DNA of 64,000 nt from UBA1206 sp045600105 (GCA_045600105.1 JAZRXG010000021.1:15554-79553); one strand, 5' to 3'; counted from the stretch's first letter, positions 17,382-26,661 are shown. Numbers and translations are program-made. The notes: generated from the letters alone by a model not told the origin.

Positions 17382-17660
17382 CTATTTTGCGTAAACGCTG
17401 ATTCTTCTTCTGCCGTTTGCGATCGGTTCGTATTTGACTACGCCGTCGATAAGAGCATAAAGAGTATCATCGGAGCCGATGCCCACATTTACGCCGGGAT
17501 GGAAATGAGTGCCTCTCTGACGATAGATGATGTTGCCGGCGATAACGGACTGACCGTCGCCTTTTTTGGCGCCGAGACGCTGAGCACGGGAGTCTCTGCC
17601 GTTCTTGGTCGAACCAACACCTTTTTTATGTGCAAAGAACTGTATTGACAATCTAAGCAT
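17382..17660 (-). CDS. rpmA: 50S ribosomal protein L27 with cleavable N-terminal leader
   Basis: 92 residues. The start MLRLSIQFFAHKKGVGSTKN carries the Firmicute leader that is removed by Prp between the second Phe and Ala; the new N-terminus reaches the peptidyl-transferase centre. The rest (RQRGTHFHPGVNVGIGSDDTLYA) is typical L27. The protease gene lies directly upstream in the operon. Confidence 0.97.
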   Translation of the reverse strand: MLRLSIQFFAHKKGVGSTKNGRDSRAQRLGAKKGDGQSVIAGNIIYRQRGTHFHPGVNVGIGSDDTLYALIDGVVKYEPIANGRRRISVYAK

Positions 17661-17679
17661 GGTAAGTAACTCCTTTTCA

Positions 17680-17997
17680 TTATTCTGCTGCTTTTTTCAC
17701 CGCCGCGTATTTCGGGTTTTCCTTGGCGATCTCAAGAGCCTCGCAGTAAAAGCTCTTTATCACTGAGGACGAAACAGCGGTGCCGTTAAGAACGTTGACC
17801 GATACGGCGGGAACTTTGTCATCAACGAACGAATCGTATTCGATGCCCGATTCGTCAAGGATCCGCGTCACGAGGTTCACCATGGTGGAGAACGCCGCGC
17901 AGATTATGTCGGACCCGCTTTCGGCATAACCGGAATGTCCGCTTATGTCAAAGCCGCTGAAAGAGCCGCCTCGCGTTTTGAACAACGCTTTGATCAT
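17680..17997 (-). CDS. prp: Ribosomal-processing cysteine protease Prp
   Basis: 105 residues. The dyad is His21 in ISGHSGYAESGSDIICAAFS and Cys33 in the same motif. Prp removes the L27 leader before it enters the ribosome and is essential in species with the long L27. Its place between rplU and rpmA and the leader on L27 support the call. Confidence 0.95.
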   Translation of the reverse strand: MIKALFKTRGGSFSGFDISGHSGYAESGSDIICAAFSTMVNLVTRILDESGIEYDSFVDDKVPAVSVNVLNGTAVSSSVIKSFYCEALEIAKENPKYAAVKKAAE

Positions 17998-18003
17998 TTT
18001 TTC

Positions 18004-18312
18004 TTACTTGGTTATGGATACGATCTGAAGCTTGGTGTAGGGCTGTCTGTGACCGATGTGCTTCTTTTCGTTCTTTTTGGATTTGTAACGAATGATGTGA
18101 AGCTTCTTGCCTTTACCGTTCTTGACAACAGTTGCTTCGCACTTGTAACCGGTGTAAGGAGCGCCGATCTCAAGATTTTCGCCGTCGGAATAAGCGATGA
18201 CCTTGTCAATGATGACGTTGGAGCCTTCTTCGGCATTCAGCTTTTCGGCAAAAATGATATCGCCTTCGCTGACTTTGAACTGTTTTCCGCCCGTTTCGAT
18301 AATTGCGTACAC
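18004..18312 (-). CDS. rplU: 50S ribosomal protein L21
   Basis: 102 residues from a GTG start at 18312, giving the standard start MYAIIETGGKQFKVSEGD, with gagagg upstream. The C-terminal signature KKNEKKHIGHRQPYTKLQI is intact. It binds 23S rRNA and L20. First gene of the rplU-prp-rpmA-obgE operon. Confidence 0.97.
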   Translation of the reverse strand: MYAIIETGGKQFKVSEGDIIFAEKLNAEEGSNVIIDKVIAYSDGENLEIGAPYTGYKCEATVVKNGKGKKLHIIRYKSKKNEKKHIGHRQPYTKLQIVSITK

Positions 18313-18394
18313 GAAAAGGACCTCTCTTTCATAATAAACTCGCTGTCTTACGCAGGCACGCGGATGCGTTTTATGAGCCCCGGACACGCGGCAT
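18313..18394 (-). promoter_or_regulatory. Possible folded leader of rplU
   Basis: About 80 bases lie between the promoter and rplU. cataaaacgc can pair with gcgagtttattatg, closing over the ribosome binding site region. Autoregulatory L21 leaders are known in Firmicutes, but I could not match this one to that motif. Confidence 0.3.
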
Positions 18395-18399
18395 TGTGC

Positions 18400-18428
18400 A
18401 TTGTAACACAGAATATTTCTCTTGTCAA
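18400..18428 (-). promoter_or_regulatory. Sigma-A promoter of the rplU operon
   Basis: Minus strand TTGACA, 17-base spacer, TACAAT. Confidence 0.85.
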
Positions 18429-18484
18429 TACCTTTTTCGAGATATTTTCAAGTAAAATCAATGTTTTTTGCTCTGCTCCGGCTT

Positions 18485-19069
18485 TTAATGTATCTTTTTG
18501 CTCATTTTGATGATGCGGACGATCGTGGGGCTGAGGATGAGGTTGAACAGCAGCTCGAACACGAAATTGAGTCCGACGAGTCCCACGAACATATACGCGA
18601 TGACCGAACCGCCGCTGTCGCCCATCAGCGCTTTTATCGCGTCAAGCAGGAAGCAATAACCGCCGATGAGGAAGATGCCGGTATTGACGATCGGACATAC
18701 AGCGGCTGCGATTATCGCGGCAAGAAGTTCGCCCTTCGGCTTGAAGAAGCTGTACACGAGTCCGGCGCAGAGTCCGGCGGCGGTACCCTTGACGAGAACT
18801 ATGACCATCGTCCAGAACGGACTGTATTCCATAAAGAAGGCGGCGTCACCCGAGAGAAGCACCACGACGCCGAAAACGAGCCCGAGCCAGCCTCCCGACA
18901 CTCTGCCGTAAAGAGCTGCTCCGACGACGATGGGAACGAGAACGAGCGACACGGAAAAAGGTCCGAATTTGATAAAGCTGCCGACAAGCTGAAGTACGAC
19001 GACCATTGCCGTTATCAGGGCAATGCCCACTATCATTTTGGTTTTTTCTTTGTTGAATCTTTCGCGCAC
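18485..19069 (-). CDS. ECF transporter substrate-binding (S) component
   Basis: 194 residues with about six hydrophobic segments. The start KTKMIVGIALITAMVVVLQLVG and the middle VPIVVGAALYGRVSGGWLGLVFGVVVLL resemble S components of energy-coupling factor vitamin transporters. These capture a vitamin or its precursor and dock with a shared EcfAAT module, which is not in this window. The substrate cannot be assigned. No riboswitch is seen in the 73 bases upstream. Confidence 0.7.
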   Translation of the reverse strand: MRERFNKEKTKMIVGIALITAMVVVLQLVGSFIKFGPFSVSLVLVPIVVGAALYGRVSGGWLGLVFGVVVLLSGDAAFFMEYSPFWTMVIVLVKGTAAGLCAGLVYSFFKPKGELLAAIIAAAVCPIVNTGIFLIGGYCFLLDAIKALMGDSGGSVIAYMFVGLVGLNFVFELLFNLILSPTIVRIIKMSKKIH

Positions 19070-19142
19070 GTTTTTCCCTCCGTCCGTAATAATTTTCTAC
19101 AGATTATATTATAACGAAGAAAAAAGCGGAAATCAATGGAAA

Positions 19143-19418
19143 TTATGACGGATTTTCATTATTTCGGCAGGTATTTATGTGATATTTAACTATTTGTTCT
19201 TCTATCTTATGCCTGAACGAAGAGTTTATCGGGTGGACGATGTCCTTGAATTCTCCGTCCAAGACCCTGCGGTTCGGCATCACGACGAGGTATGAATCGT
19301 TTTTGCGGACGAGCTTGACGTCGTGGAGCACGAGCTCGTTGTCGAACGTGACCGAATAGATCGCCTCGAGAGGGGTGCCGAAAAAGCTTTTTCTGAGTTT
19401 GATATCGGTGATATCCAT
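19143..19418 (-). CDS. spoVG: SpoVG-family RNA/DNA-binding protein
   Basis: 91 residues. It begins MDITDIKLRKSFFG and carries the family's LHDVKLV, VVMPNRRVLDGEFKDIVHPI and NSSFRHKIEEQIV blocks. SpoVG is a small nucleic-acid-binding regulator tied to sporulation, cell division and virulence in Firmicutes. It is slightly divergent (RRVLDG for KRTPDG). It stands alone, divergent from murC, rather than in the usual spoVG-glmU setting. Confidence 0.88.
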   Translation of the reverse strand: MDITDIKLRKSFFGTPLEAIYSVTFDNELVLHDVKLVRKNDSYLVVMPNRRVLDGEFKDIVHPINSSFRHKIEEQIVKYHINTCRNNENPS

Positions 19419-19487
19419 AAAGCAGCTCCTTGTAATAATGTTTGTATTATTATGGAAAAAATCATGCCGTGTTATTCAAAATAACGG

Positions 19488-19516
19488 TTGCATTTTTCAA
19501 ACGGAAAATATATAAT
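19488..19516 (+). promoter_or_regulatory. Sigma-A promoter of murC
   Basis: TTGCAT, 17-base spacer, TATAAT. Confidence 0.75.
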
Positions 19517-19552
19517 GTATATTTGGAAATCATTGCGGAGGTCTTGTGAAAG

Positions 19553-20917
19553 ATGAACGGTTACTCGTTGAACGACTGTAAAAAAGTATATTTCGTCGGC
19601 ATCGGCGGCGTCAGTATGTCCGCTCTTGCCCTAATACTCAAAAGCAGGGGGATATCCGTACTCGGATACGACCGTTCCCCGTCTCATGAAACCGGGATAC
19701 TCGAAGATCACGGTGTTGAAATAAGCTATACCACCGATTCCCCCGAGCTTGAAAACGTCGACCTGCTCGTCTACACCGCCGCGGTCAACGAATCGCATCC
19801 CATCGTCGCTGAAGCCTTGAAAAGAGGCATTCCCTGCATATGCCGTTCGGTGCTTCTCGGCGACATCGGCGACGGATACGCCGTTTCGATAGGCGTGAGC
19901 GGTACTCACGGCAAATCGACCACGAGCGGCATGATATCCAAGATATACACCGACGCTCCGGGTCACGACCCGTCGTTCGCGGTCGGCGCGCTGCTCCCGT
20001 TCATAAACGCCTATTACAGAGTCGGCAAAGACGACACGTTCATTTATGAAGCCGACGAATACAAGGATTCGTTCCTGCAGTTCAGACCGACGACCGCCGT
20101 CGTGCTCAACGTGTATCACGACCACCCCGACTATTACAAGGACGTCGGTCAGGTGATACGCTCGTTTGCGAAATACATCTCGTCCGCGAAAAACGTCGTC
20201 ATCAACCTCGACTGCGAGAACACGCCGGGAGTCATTGAAAACTATAAAGGAAACGTGTTCACCTTCTCGGCGGACGGAAACGAAAAAGCCGATTTCTACG
20301 CGACCGACGTCGATATTTCGACGGGATACGCCTCCTACACGCTTCACCGCGGCGGAAGCTCCATTGCGATAAAGCTTTCGGTGCCGGGGCTCCACAACGT
20401 GGCAAATTCCCTCGCGGCGTACGCTGCCTGCTTCATCAACGGACTCGAGCCGGAGGTGATCGCGTCGGGCATCGCGTCGTTCGGCGGCGTTTCGCGCAGA
20501 TTCGAAAAATTCGGCACTCTCAACGGCGCCGCGCTGATAAGCGATTACGCCCATCACCCCGACGAGATACGCGCCTGCCTCGGTTCGGCAAAGCGCATAT
20601 CCAAAAACAAAGTCATCACGGTGTTCCAGGCCCACACCTATTCGCGCCTCAAGGGGCTTTACGACGCCTTCGTCGAATCGCTCGGGATGTCGGACGTCAC
20701 GGCGGTCACAGACGTCTTCGCCGCGCGCGAGACAGACAGCCTCGGCATGAGCGGCGAAAAGCTCGCGCACGATATCGGCGGCACTTACGTCCCGTCTTTC
20801 GAGGCTGCCGCCGAGTTTATCAAAGAAAACGCGGGCGAAGGAGACCTTGCCGTCGTCATGGGAGCCGGAGATATTTATAAAGTTTGCGATATTTTGAAAA
20901 AAATGCTTGACAAATGA
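19553..20917 (+). CDS. murC: UDP-N-acetylmuramate--L-alanine ligase
   Basis: 454 residues. The N-terminal Rossmann part has VGIGGVSMSALALIL, ATP binding uses SGTHGKSTTSG, and the middle domain shows EADEYKDSF. The C-terminal domain has ISDYAHHPDEIRACL, the MurC signature. It adds the first residue, L-Ala, to UDP-MurNAc in the cytoplasm. It is preceded by ggaggt. Its last codons hold the -35 of the rpmB promoter. Confidence 0.96.
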   Translation: MNGYSLNDCKKVYFVGIGGVSMSALALILKSRGISVLGYDRSPSHETGILEDHGVEISYTTDSPELENVDLLVYTAAVNESHPIVAEALKRGIPCICRSVLLGDIGDGYAVSIGVSGTHGKSTTSGMISKIYTDAPGHDPSFAVGALLPFINAYYRVGKDDTFIYEADEYKDSFLQFRPTTAVVLNVYHDHPDYYKDVGQVIRSFAKYISSAKNVVINLDCENTPGVIENYKGNVFTFSADGNEKADFYATDVDISTGYASYTLHRGGSSIAIKLSVPGLHNVANSLAAYAACFINGLEPEVIASGIASFGGVSRRFEKFGTLNGAALISDYAHHPDEIRACLGSAKRISKNKVITVFQAHTYSRLKGLYDAFVESLGMSDVTAVTDVFAARETDSLGMSGEKLAHDIGGTYVPSFEAAAEFIKENAGEGDLAVVMGAGDIYKVCDILKKMLDK

Positions 20918-20935
20918 GTTTCCGCGTTGTATACT
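20907..20935 (+). promoter_or_regulatory. Sigma-A promoter of rpmB, inside the end of murC
   Basis: TTGACA, 17-base spacer, TATACT. The -35 overlaps the last murC codons. Confidence 0.85.
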
Positions 20936-20980
20936 AAATTGCTTTGTAAAATGCTGACAATATCCGGGAGGTGTAAAATA

Positions 20981-21169
20981 ATGGCTAAATGTATGTTTTG
21001 CGGCAAGGGCGTTACGTTCGGCAACAACGTTTCCCACTCCAAGAGAAGAACGTCCAGACCCTGGAAAGCTAACATAAGAAAGGTTCACGCCAACATTGAC
21101 GGAACCAGCAAGACCGTTTACGTCTGCGCTCGCTGCCTCAGAAGCGGTAAGGTTTCCAGATCCGTTTGA
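20981..21169 (+). CDS. rpmB: 50S ribosomal protein L28 (zinc-binding form)
   Basis: 62 residues from MAKCMFCGKGVTFGNNVSHS, preceded by gggaggtg. CxxC pairs (CMFC, CARC) mark the zinc form. Standard length and ending SGKVSRSV. It has its own promoter and a strong terminator. Confidence 0.97.
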   Translation: MAKCMFCGKGVTFGNNVSHSKRRTSRPWKANIRKVHANIDGTSKTVYVCARCLRSGKVSRSV

Positions 21170-21182
21170 ACCAAAGCAAATC

Positions 21183-21211
21183 AAAAAATCCGGTTTTTGC
21201 CGGATTTTTTT
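21183..21211 (+). terminator. Intrinsic terminator of rpmB
   Basis: aaaaaatccgg/ccggatttttt with a 6-base loop. It can serve both strands, also ending the convergent acetyltransferase gene. Confidence 0.92.
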
Positions 21212-21229
21212 GTTTTATTCTTTTTTTCG

Positions 21230-21823
21230 TCAGACGGTGGGATAAGGGTATTTTTTGAAATACTCGTCTTCAAGCATCGAATAATACAGCACGGTGCGAT
21301 AGGAGCCCTTGCAGAGTATGACGTCGCGCAGCCTGCCTTCGTAAACGAAGCCCATCTTCTCCGCGAGTTTTACCGAGTCTTCGTTCCCTTCCATTATGCG
21401 AAGCTGCACGCGGTGGAGCGCCATAGTGCCGAACGCGAATTCGAGTATGCGCGTGAGCGCCTCGGTCATATAGCCCTTGTGGTGATAGTCGGGGTTCAGA
21501 ACGTATCCGAGCTCGCCCGAGTTGTCGTCCATATTTATGTCCGAAAACCCGATCGTGCCGATGAAAACGCCGTTTTCCTTGCAGGTGATGCCCCAATCGG
21601 CGTAATTCCCCTTGCGGTACTCGCGCTGAAGATATTCGATATATCCCTTGGTTTCGTAAATATTCAGATGCGGCGACCAGAGGAGGTAGCGTGTGACGCT
21701 CTCGAGACGCGAGTAGGCGTACATATCGAGCGCGTTTTCGGGGGCTATTTTTTTGAGAACGAGACGTTTCGTCTCGATCTGCGGCAGCGATGAAAATGCT
21801 TTTCTGTATCTTGACTGATCCAT
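21230..21823 (-). CDS. GNAT acetyltransferase, RimJ/RimL type
   Basis: 197 residues. It begins IETKRLVLKKIAPENALDMY and carries the acetyl-CoA loop LNPDYHHKGYMTEALTRIL and the C-terminal NEDSVKLAEKMGFVYEGRLRD, typical of enzymes that acetylate protein N-termini or small amines. The substrate is unknown. It has its own promoter. Confidence 0.88.
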   Translation of the reverse strand: MDQSRYRKAFSSLPQIETKRLVLKKIAPENALDMYAYSRLESVTRYLLWSPHLNIYETKGYIEYLQREYRKGNYADWGITCKENGVFIGTIGFSDINMDDNSGELGYVLNPDYHHKGYMTEALTRILEFAFGTMALHRVQLRIMEGNEDSVKLAEKMGFVYEGRLRDVILCKGSYRTVLYYSMLEDEYFKKYPYPTV

Positions 21824-21882
21824 ATCGATTTTGCGGAAGAGCGTTCCTTCTCCTTTCGGTGTGTCTTTGAAAGACGGATTTC

Positions 21883-21911
21883 ATTATATAACCCGCGCGG
21901 TTTTTTTTCAA
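21883..21911 (-). promoter_or_regulatory. Sigma-A promoter of the GNAT gene
   Basis: Minus strand TTGAAA, 17-base spacer, TATAAT. Confidence 0.7.
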
Positions 21912-22013
21912 GAGTTTTTTCAAAAAAAGCGTCATTCTTCGGCGACGTTGACGGCGTATATAAAAACTTTACAAATATATATTAAAATAAAACGTCATAT
22001 TCGTTTTTTTCTA

Positions 22014-22042
22014 TTGACAGAAAGTTGTTTTTAGTGTATATT
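22014..22042 (+). promoter_or_regulatory. Sigma-A promoter of the 955-residue lipoprotein gene
   Basis: TTGACA, 17-base spacer, TATATT. Confidence 0.8.
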
Positions 22043-22081
22043 AAATATGTATTATTCCGTTTGAAGATTTGGAGGTCCCAC

Positions 22082-24949
22082 ATGAAAAAACGCATTCTTT
22101 CGTTCATTCTGATCTGCGTGATGGTTCTGTCGACTCTCATTCTTTCTTCGTGCAACGGTGAAACCGTTATCGAAGACGAGCCGGCAAAGGTCTACACCCT
22201 TTACACCATCTGCGAAGAAGGCACGACTCAGGAAGCAATCCATGAAGTCGAAACAGCCCTCAACCGTCTCACTTTTTACAATAAGGGTCTCTGCGTCAAG
22301 CTCGTTATGCTCACCGCTGACGAATACGACGCCGTGATAGACGCGAAGCTTGCCGAAGTCAAGGCATACAACGATGCCAAGAACGCCAAGGGCAAGGACA
22401 AAAACAAAGACAAGGATACGTCTTCCGCCGCCGAATCTTCCGAGGAAGTATCGGTCGACGTCATGACCGGCGACGATTACATCGAGCTTCTCGAAAATGA
22501 CGAATCCTACGAATACGAATATAAAAATCCCCGTCTCGACATCTTCCTCGTAAGAGGCTACGACAGATACATCGACCTCGTCGGCAAGGATCAGCTCGCC
22601 GCCCTCGATGAAAAGCTTTCCAGCGAAGCGAAGGTCATCAGAGACTACGTTTACCCGACGTTCCTCGACGCCGCCAAGGTCACCAACACCAAGGGCACCC
22701 GCAAGACCTACGGTATCCCCATGAACAAGGGCATCGGCGAATACAGCTACATCGTATTCGACAAAGAATACCTCGACAAATATCAGATCGACGAAAGCAC
22801 CATGACCAACCTCGAAGACCTTGAAGAATACCTCAAGATCATCTCCACCAACGAAAAGGACGTCGTTCCCCTCGTCAACGTATTCGACTCCCCCGATTTC
22901 GCTTATCTGTTCGGCGACGGTTTCCCCGCATACATTTCCAAGGGGACCTATGTTACCGATACCTACACCGATGACAACGCCCTCAACTACTTCACCATGA
23001 TCGCCCGTTACGCTTCCCTTGATTACCTCAAGGACGAGCCCGCAAACGGCAAATGGGCAGTCAAGTTCATCCGCGGTACTTTTGAGGATATCGACGCTCT
23101 CGAAAAAAAGAACGGCCGTGATTACGAGTACACCATCCACTCCTATCCCGTTGCCACCAACGACGACCTTCTTTCCTCCATGTTCTGCATATCCGCTTAC
23201 ACCATCTCCAACGAGCTCACCGACGTTGCCACCCTTCTCTCCTACATCGAGACCGATCCCGCGGTAGCCAACCTCCTCGCTTTCGGCGTCGAAGGCACTC
23301 ACTACACCCTCGACGACAACGGTCAGGTAGTACGCAACCCCGCCGCAGGATATATGGTTGATCTTTCCAGCGTGGGCAACTCCTTCCTCACCTACACCGA
23401 AGCAGGCGAGAACCCCGACAAATGGGAAATTCTCAAACAGCAGAACATCGACTCCCAGAACACCGCCGACCAGTCCGTTTCCGTCGGTTTCGCATACTAC
23501 CCCAACAGCATCAAGGACCCCAACGATTCTTCCGTTCTCTGGTCCGAGCCCAACTACGTCAACATAATCAAAGAAAGCTCCTCCGATTTCTATAAGAAGA
23601 TAATCGAGGGCAAATACATTTCCGTTTCCGCTAAGGACGTTGAAAACGTCGTCGTTCCCATGATCAAGGATGAAATGATCGCCGAGATCGAAGCAAGATA
23701 TCTTGCTGAACTCGATGAAGTCATCAACGCCGAAAAGCAAGCCGAATACGCTCCCGAGACCGAAGCGTACAAGAAGCTTGAAAAATCCGCTTACAATCAG
23801 GCAATCAGAAAATACATGACCGGCAACACCTACAAGTCCAAGATAAAGAGCGAAGTCGTCGCACAGCTTTCTCTTGAACCCGAGTATTCCGGCACCGATA
23901 CCGAGACCATCGCAAAGCGCAACGCGAAAGCCACCGAGATCTGCACCGACGCGTACTACGAAGAAAGATTCAACGAGATCTACGCAAAAGAGATCCACGA
24001 CAATATGGAAAAATCCATAAACGCGACGATATCCAGCAAGGTCAAGACCAACGTGACAGACTACAAGAAGACCGACGAATACGCCGCACGTCTTGCCGCA
24101 ATGTACGCTTCCGAAAGCTACGTTTCCGAGACCGACGCGATCAAGAACGCGAACATCCAGGACGAATTCAGCAGCAGATACATCACCGCTTCCAACGATT
24201 ACATGAGGATCACTCTTGAAGATAAGATCAAGGAAGAATTCGTAAAGATCAACGACGACCTCAGAAAAGCCTACGTTGGTTTCCAGAACGAATACATCGC
24301 AAGATATTCCTTCGATGACGACGCCACCCGTTCCGAGCCCGACTACCGTACCGCCATCACCGCCGCTCTCGCGGACATCAAGACCAAGAGAGTTGACGGC
24401 AGCACGTTCAACGGTGCGCTCCAGCAGTACGTCACCGCGATCGTCAAGGAAAAGATGCTTGCCGCCAACCCCGACGAGCTTGATGCCAACATCACCGATA
24501 CCGTATCCGATATGCTCAACGACAAGTGGATACAGAACATCGTTATCGAAGCCTTCGCTTTCGACACCAACAAGGGTCTCAACGAGACCGGCGACGGTGA
24601 CAGCGAAGAGATCAAGGCAGCCGTAAACGAATTCATCACCAAAGACGAGCTTCCCGGAATCAGAGATATCATCAAGAAGTATCTCACCAAAGCCGCCGTC
24701 AAGGACAAATACAACACTTCCCTTATCGTTTCGTTCGAAAAAGCGGTAGGCCTCATCAAGACCGTTGAAAACACCGTTTCCAAGGATGAAGAACCCGAGG
24801 AACCCGAAGAAGGCACCGATGAAAAAGACGAAAAAGAGGAAGAAGATACCGGTCTCGTAGACATCAACACCGTTGAGCTCTACCCGATCATCTTCGAAAA
24901 GCGTATCGAAGAACAGTATTACGCATATCATCCTCTTCCCACTGCCTGA
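22082..24949 (+). CDS. Large lipoprotein with solute-binding-like N-terminal part
   Basis: 955 residues from the ATG at 22082 (ggaggt upstream). Lipoprotein signal with lipobox LILSSC, Cys24. Residues 40-520 resemble extracellular solute-binding proteins: LDIFLVRGYDRYIDL, YGIPMNKGIGEYSYIVFDKEYLDKY and a closing NPDKWEILKQQN. From about 520 to 920 the chain is Lys/Glu-rich and probably helical, unlike any transporter binding protein I know, and it ends in an acidic EEPEEPEEGTDEKDEKEEED stretch. No ABC permease is nearby. It may bind a polymer or oligosaccharide for a transporter encoded elsewhere. It is followed by a terminator and a DUF4434-like exported protein. Confidence 0.7.
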   Translation: MKKRILSFILICVMVLSTLILSSCNGETVIEDEPAKVYTLYTICEEGTTQEAIHEVETALNRLTFYNKGLCVKLVMLTADEYDAVIDAKLAEVKAYNDAKNAKGKDKNKDKDTSSAAESSEEVSVDVMTGDDYIELLENDESYEYEYKNPRLDIFLVRGYDRYIDLVGKDQLAALDEKLSSEAKVIRDYVYPTFLDAAKVTNTKGTRKTYGIPMNKGIGEYSYIVFDKEYLDKYQIDESTMTNLEDLEEYLKIISTNEKDVVPLVNVFDSPDFAYLFGDGFPAYISKGTYVTDTYTDDNALNYFTMIARYASLDYLKDEPANGKWAVKFIRGTFEDIDALEKKNGRDYEYTIHSYPVATNDDLLSSMFCISAYTISNELTDVATLLSYIETDPAVANLLAFGVEGTHYTLDDNGQVVRNPAAGYMVDLSSVGNSFLTYTEAGENPDKWEILKQQNIDSQNTADQSVSVGFAYYPNSIKDPNDSSVLWSEPNYVNIIKESSSDFYKKIIEGKYISVSAKDVENVVVPMIKDEMIAEIEARYLAELDEVINAEKQAEYAPETEAYKKLEKSAYNQAIRKYMTGNTYKSKIKSEVVAQLSLEPEYSGTDTETIAKRNAKATEICTDAYYEERFNEIYAKEIHDNMEKSINATISSKVKTNVTDYKKTDEYAARLAAMYASESYVSETDAIKNANIQDEFSSRYITASNDYMRITLEDKIKEEFVKINDDLRKAYVGFQNEYIARYSFDDDATRSEPDYRTAITAALADIKTKRVDGSTFNGALQQYVTAIVKEKMLAANPDELDANITDTVSDMLNDKWIQNIVIEAFAFDTNKGLNETGDGDSEEIKAAVNEFITKDELPGIRDIIKKYLTKAAVKDKYNTSLIVSFEKAVGLIKTVENTVSKDEEPEEPEEGTDEKDEKEEEDTGLVDINTVELYPIIFEKRIEEQYYAYHPLPTA

Positions 24950-24966
24950 TCACAATCAGCAAACCG

Positions 24967-24997
24967 AAAGGCTGTCGTAAAAACGGCAGCCTTTCTT
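24967..24997 (+). terminator. Intrinsic terminator after the large lipoprotein gene
   Basis: aaaggctgtcg pairs with cggcagccttt, followed by ctt. Confidence 0.75.
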
Positions 24998-25025
24998 GAT
25001 AAATTCAAGTCAACGAGGGAACAAA

Positions 25026-26603
25026 ATGAAAAGAATGAAAAAACTCATCGCGTTTTTCCTTGCATTTAGTTTCATATTATCCGGAGGTCTTACGATCATG
25101 GCGGAAAACGAGCCTCTTCCCCCCGAAAGCATGCAGTCCAAGGGCATATCGCCCATAACCGGAACGTTCATTCAGCCGTGGCTTTACAACGCGTATTCAA
25201 ACGAACGCTGGGACAAGGAATTCGAAATGATGAAGGAGCTCGGCATCGAGTACATCATCATGGGCGACACTCTCTCCTGCGTTACGGGCGAACCGATAAC
25301 CGACACCTCAAAATGGGTCATAACCGCCGATTACGCTACGCAAAACCCGTCTTTCAAAAAAGGCAACGACATCCTTACCCCGCTTTTTGAAAGATGCAAA
25401 AAGTACGGTATCAAGCTGTACGTCGGCATGGGCAACACTCCTGCCGGATGGCCGTTCTTCGATTACGGCGCAACGGGATTCGTACAGATCGCCGAAATGT
25501 TCGCCGAAGTCGCCGAAGACCTTTACAACGTCTATTACACCGCCTACCCCGAGACTTTCGCGGGCTTCTATTTCGTTCCGGAAATGTACAATTCGAGCAA
25601 TTTCGACAACGATTATCAAAGAAGCAACTACGTCAAGAACCTCGGCAAAGGCTTTCACATCATATTCGACAAGCTGACCGAGCTCAACCCCGACCTGCCG
25701 TTCATCTTCTCGCCGTACGTCAATATGTTCGGCGGAAGCTGGGTCTCCAAGGATCCCGAAAAGATCGGTCTGTTCTGGAAGGAGCTGCTTTCCACCGCGG
25801 GCTTCCGCGACGGCGACATCCTCTGCCCGCAGGACAGCGTGGGCGCGGGCGGCAACGATCTGACGCTGCTTGAAGACGTCACGAAAGCGTATAAATACGC
25901 CGTTGACAACTGCGGACTCGACATCAAGCTCTGGTCCAACTGCGAGATATTCGTCCAGCCCACCGGAAAGTTCTATGACAACTACGACGGCGCCGGATAC
26001 TGGTCGGCGTGCACCACCGACAGAATGGTGAAGCAGTTCGAGATCGTATCGAAATACGTTGACCGCATCTTCTGCTTCGCGGTTCCGCACTACCTCTCCC
26101 CGTACAACAACGTGCACGGTTACTACGATTCCTATATGTATTACCTTGAAAACGGCAAGCTTGACGATGAGCCTCCCACGCCTCCCGACACGTTCAGAAC
26201 GACGTATGAGACCGTCAACGGCAAGAAGGTCCTTACGGTATACTGGTCGGGAATGTACGATAACATCGGCGTTCACAGAGTCAACATATATAAGAACGGC
26301 GAGCTTTATACCTACCGCGTCGCCACGAGAAACGAAGGACACGACGGGACGGAGTCCTACCCCAACAAGTTCTGGGACCTCGATTTTACTCCCGAAAGCA
26401 CGTCCGGCGTCACTTATCAGTTCGAAGTCATCGACTGCGCGGGCAACGTGAGCAAGCGTTCGAGGATCACCATCACTCCGAGCTCCGTTCCCAACAACGT
26501 CAAGCTTACCGAGACCTACACCGGCCCCATTCCGGCAGGCATTTCCCTCGCCGAAGGCGCAAAAACGAGCGCCAGAGCCGCAAAGAGAAAACCCGTGAAA
26601 TAG
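25026..26603 (+). CDS. Exported DUF4434-like TIM-barrel protein
   Basis: 525 residues from the ATG at 25026 (gaggga upstream). Signal peptide 1-26 (cleavage near IMA-E). The N-terminal domain reads ITGTFIQPW, EMMKELGIEYIIMGDTLS and GFYFVPEMYNSSNF, a glycosidase-like barrel of the DUF4434 type. GLDIKLWSNCEIF and RIFCFAVPHYLSPY continue it to about 370. A fibronectin-like domain from about 380 to 490 holds TVYWSGMYDNIGVHRVNIYKNGE. The Glu in VPEMYN could be catalytic, but this is only an inference. A second, unexported member lies at 61673. Confidence 0.65.
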   Translation: MKRMKKLIAFFLAFSFILSGGLTIMAENEPLPPESMQSKGISPITGTFIQPWLYNAYSNERWDKEFEMMKELGIEYIIMGDTLSCVTGEPITDTSKWVITADYATQNPSFKKGNDILTPLFERCKKYGIKLYVGMGNTPAGWPFFDYGATGFVQIAEMFAEVAEDLYNVYYTAYPETFAGFYFVPEMYNSSNFDNDYQRSNYVKNLGKGFHIIFDKLTELNPDLPFIFSPYVNMFGGSWVSKDPEKIGLFWKELLSTAGFRDGDILCPQDSVGAGGNDLTLLEDVTKAYKYAVDNCGLDIKLWSNCEIFVQPTGKFYDNYDGAGYWSACTTDRMVKQFEIVSKYVDRIFCFAVPHYLSPYNNVHGYYDSYMYYLENGKLDDEPPTPPDTFRTTYETVNGKKVLTVYWSGMYDNIGVHRVNIYKNGELYTYRVATRNEGHDGTESYPNKFWDLDFTPESTSGVTYQFEVIDCAGNVSKRSRITITPSSVPNNVKLTETYTGPIPAGISLAEGAKTSARAAKRKPVK

Positions 26604-26610
26604 CAAACGA

Positions 26611-26648
26611 AAACGACCGAAAAGATCACTTTTCGGTCGTTTCTTTAT
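26611..26648 (+). terminator. Intrinsic terminator of the DUF4434-like gene
   Basis: 14-bp stem aaacgaccgaaaag/cttttcggtcgttt with an atca loop, then ctttatt. Confidence 0.9.
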
Positions 26649-26661
26649 TATACTCGCGTTT

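Noticed and set aside
22052..24931. A 959-codon open frame on the minus strand opposite the large lipoprotein gene
   Set aside because: It is the antisense shadow of a strongly coded gene with a lipobox, promoter and ribosome binding site. The shadow protein has no motif and odd composition (long Val/Gly/Phe runs).
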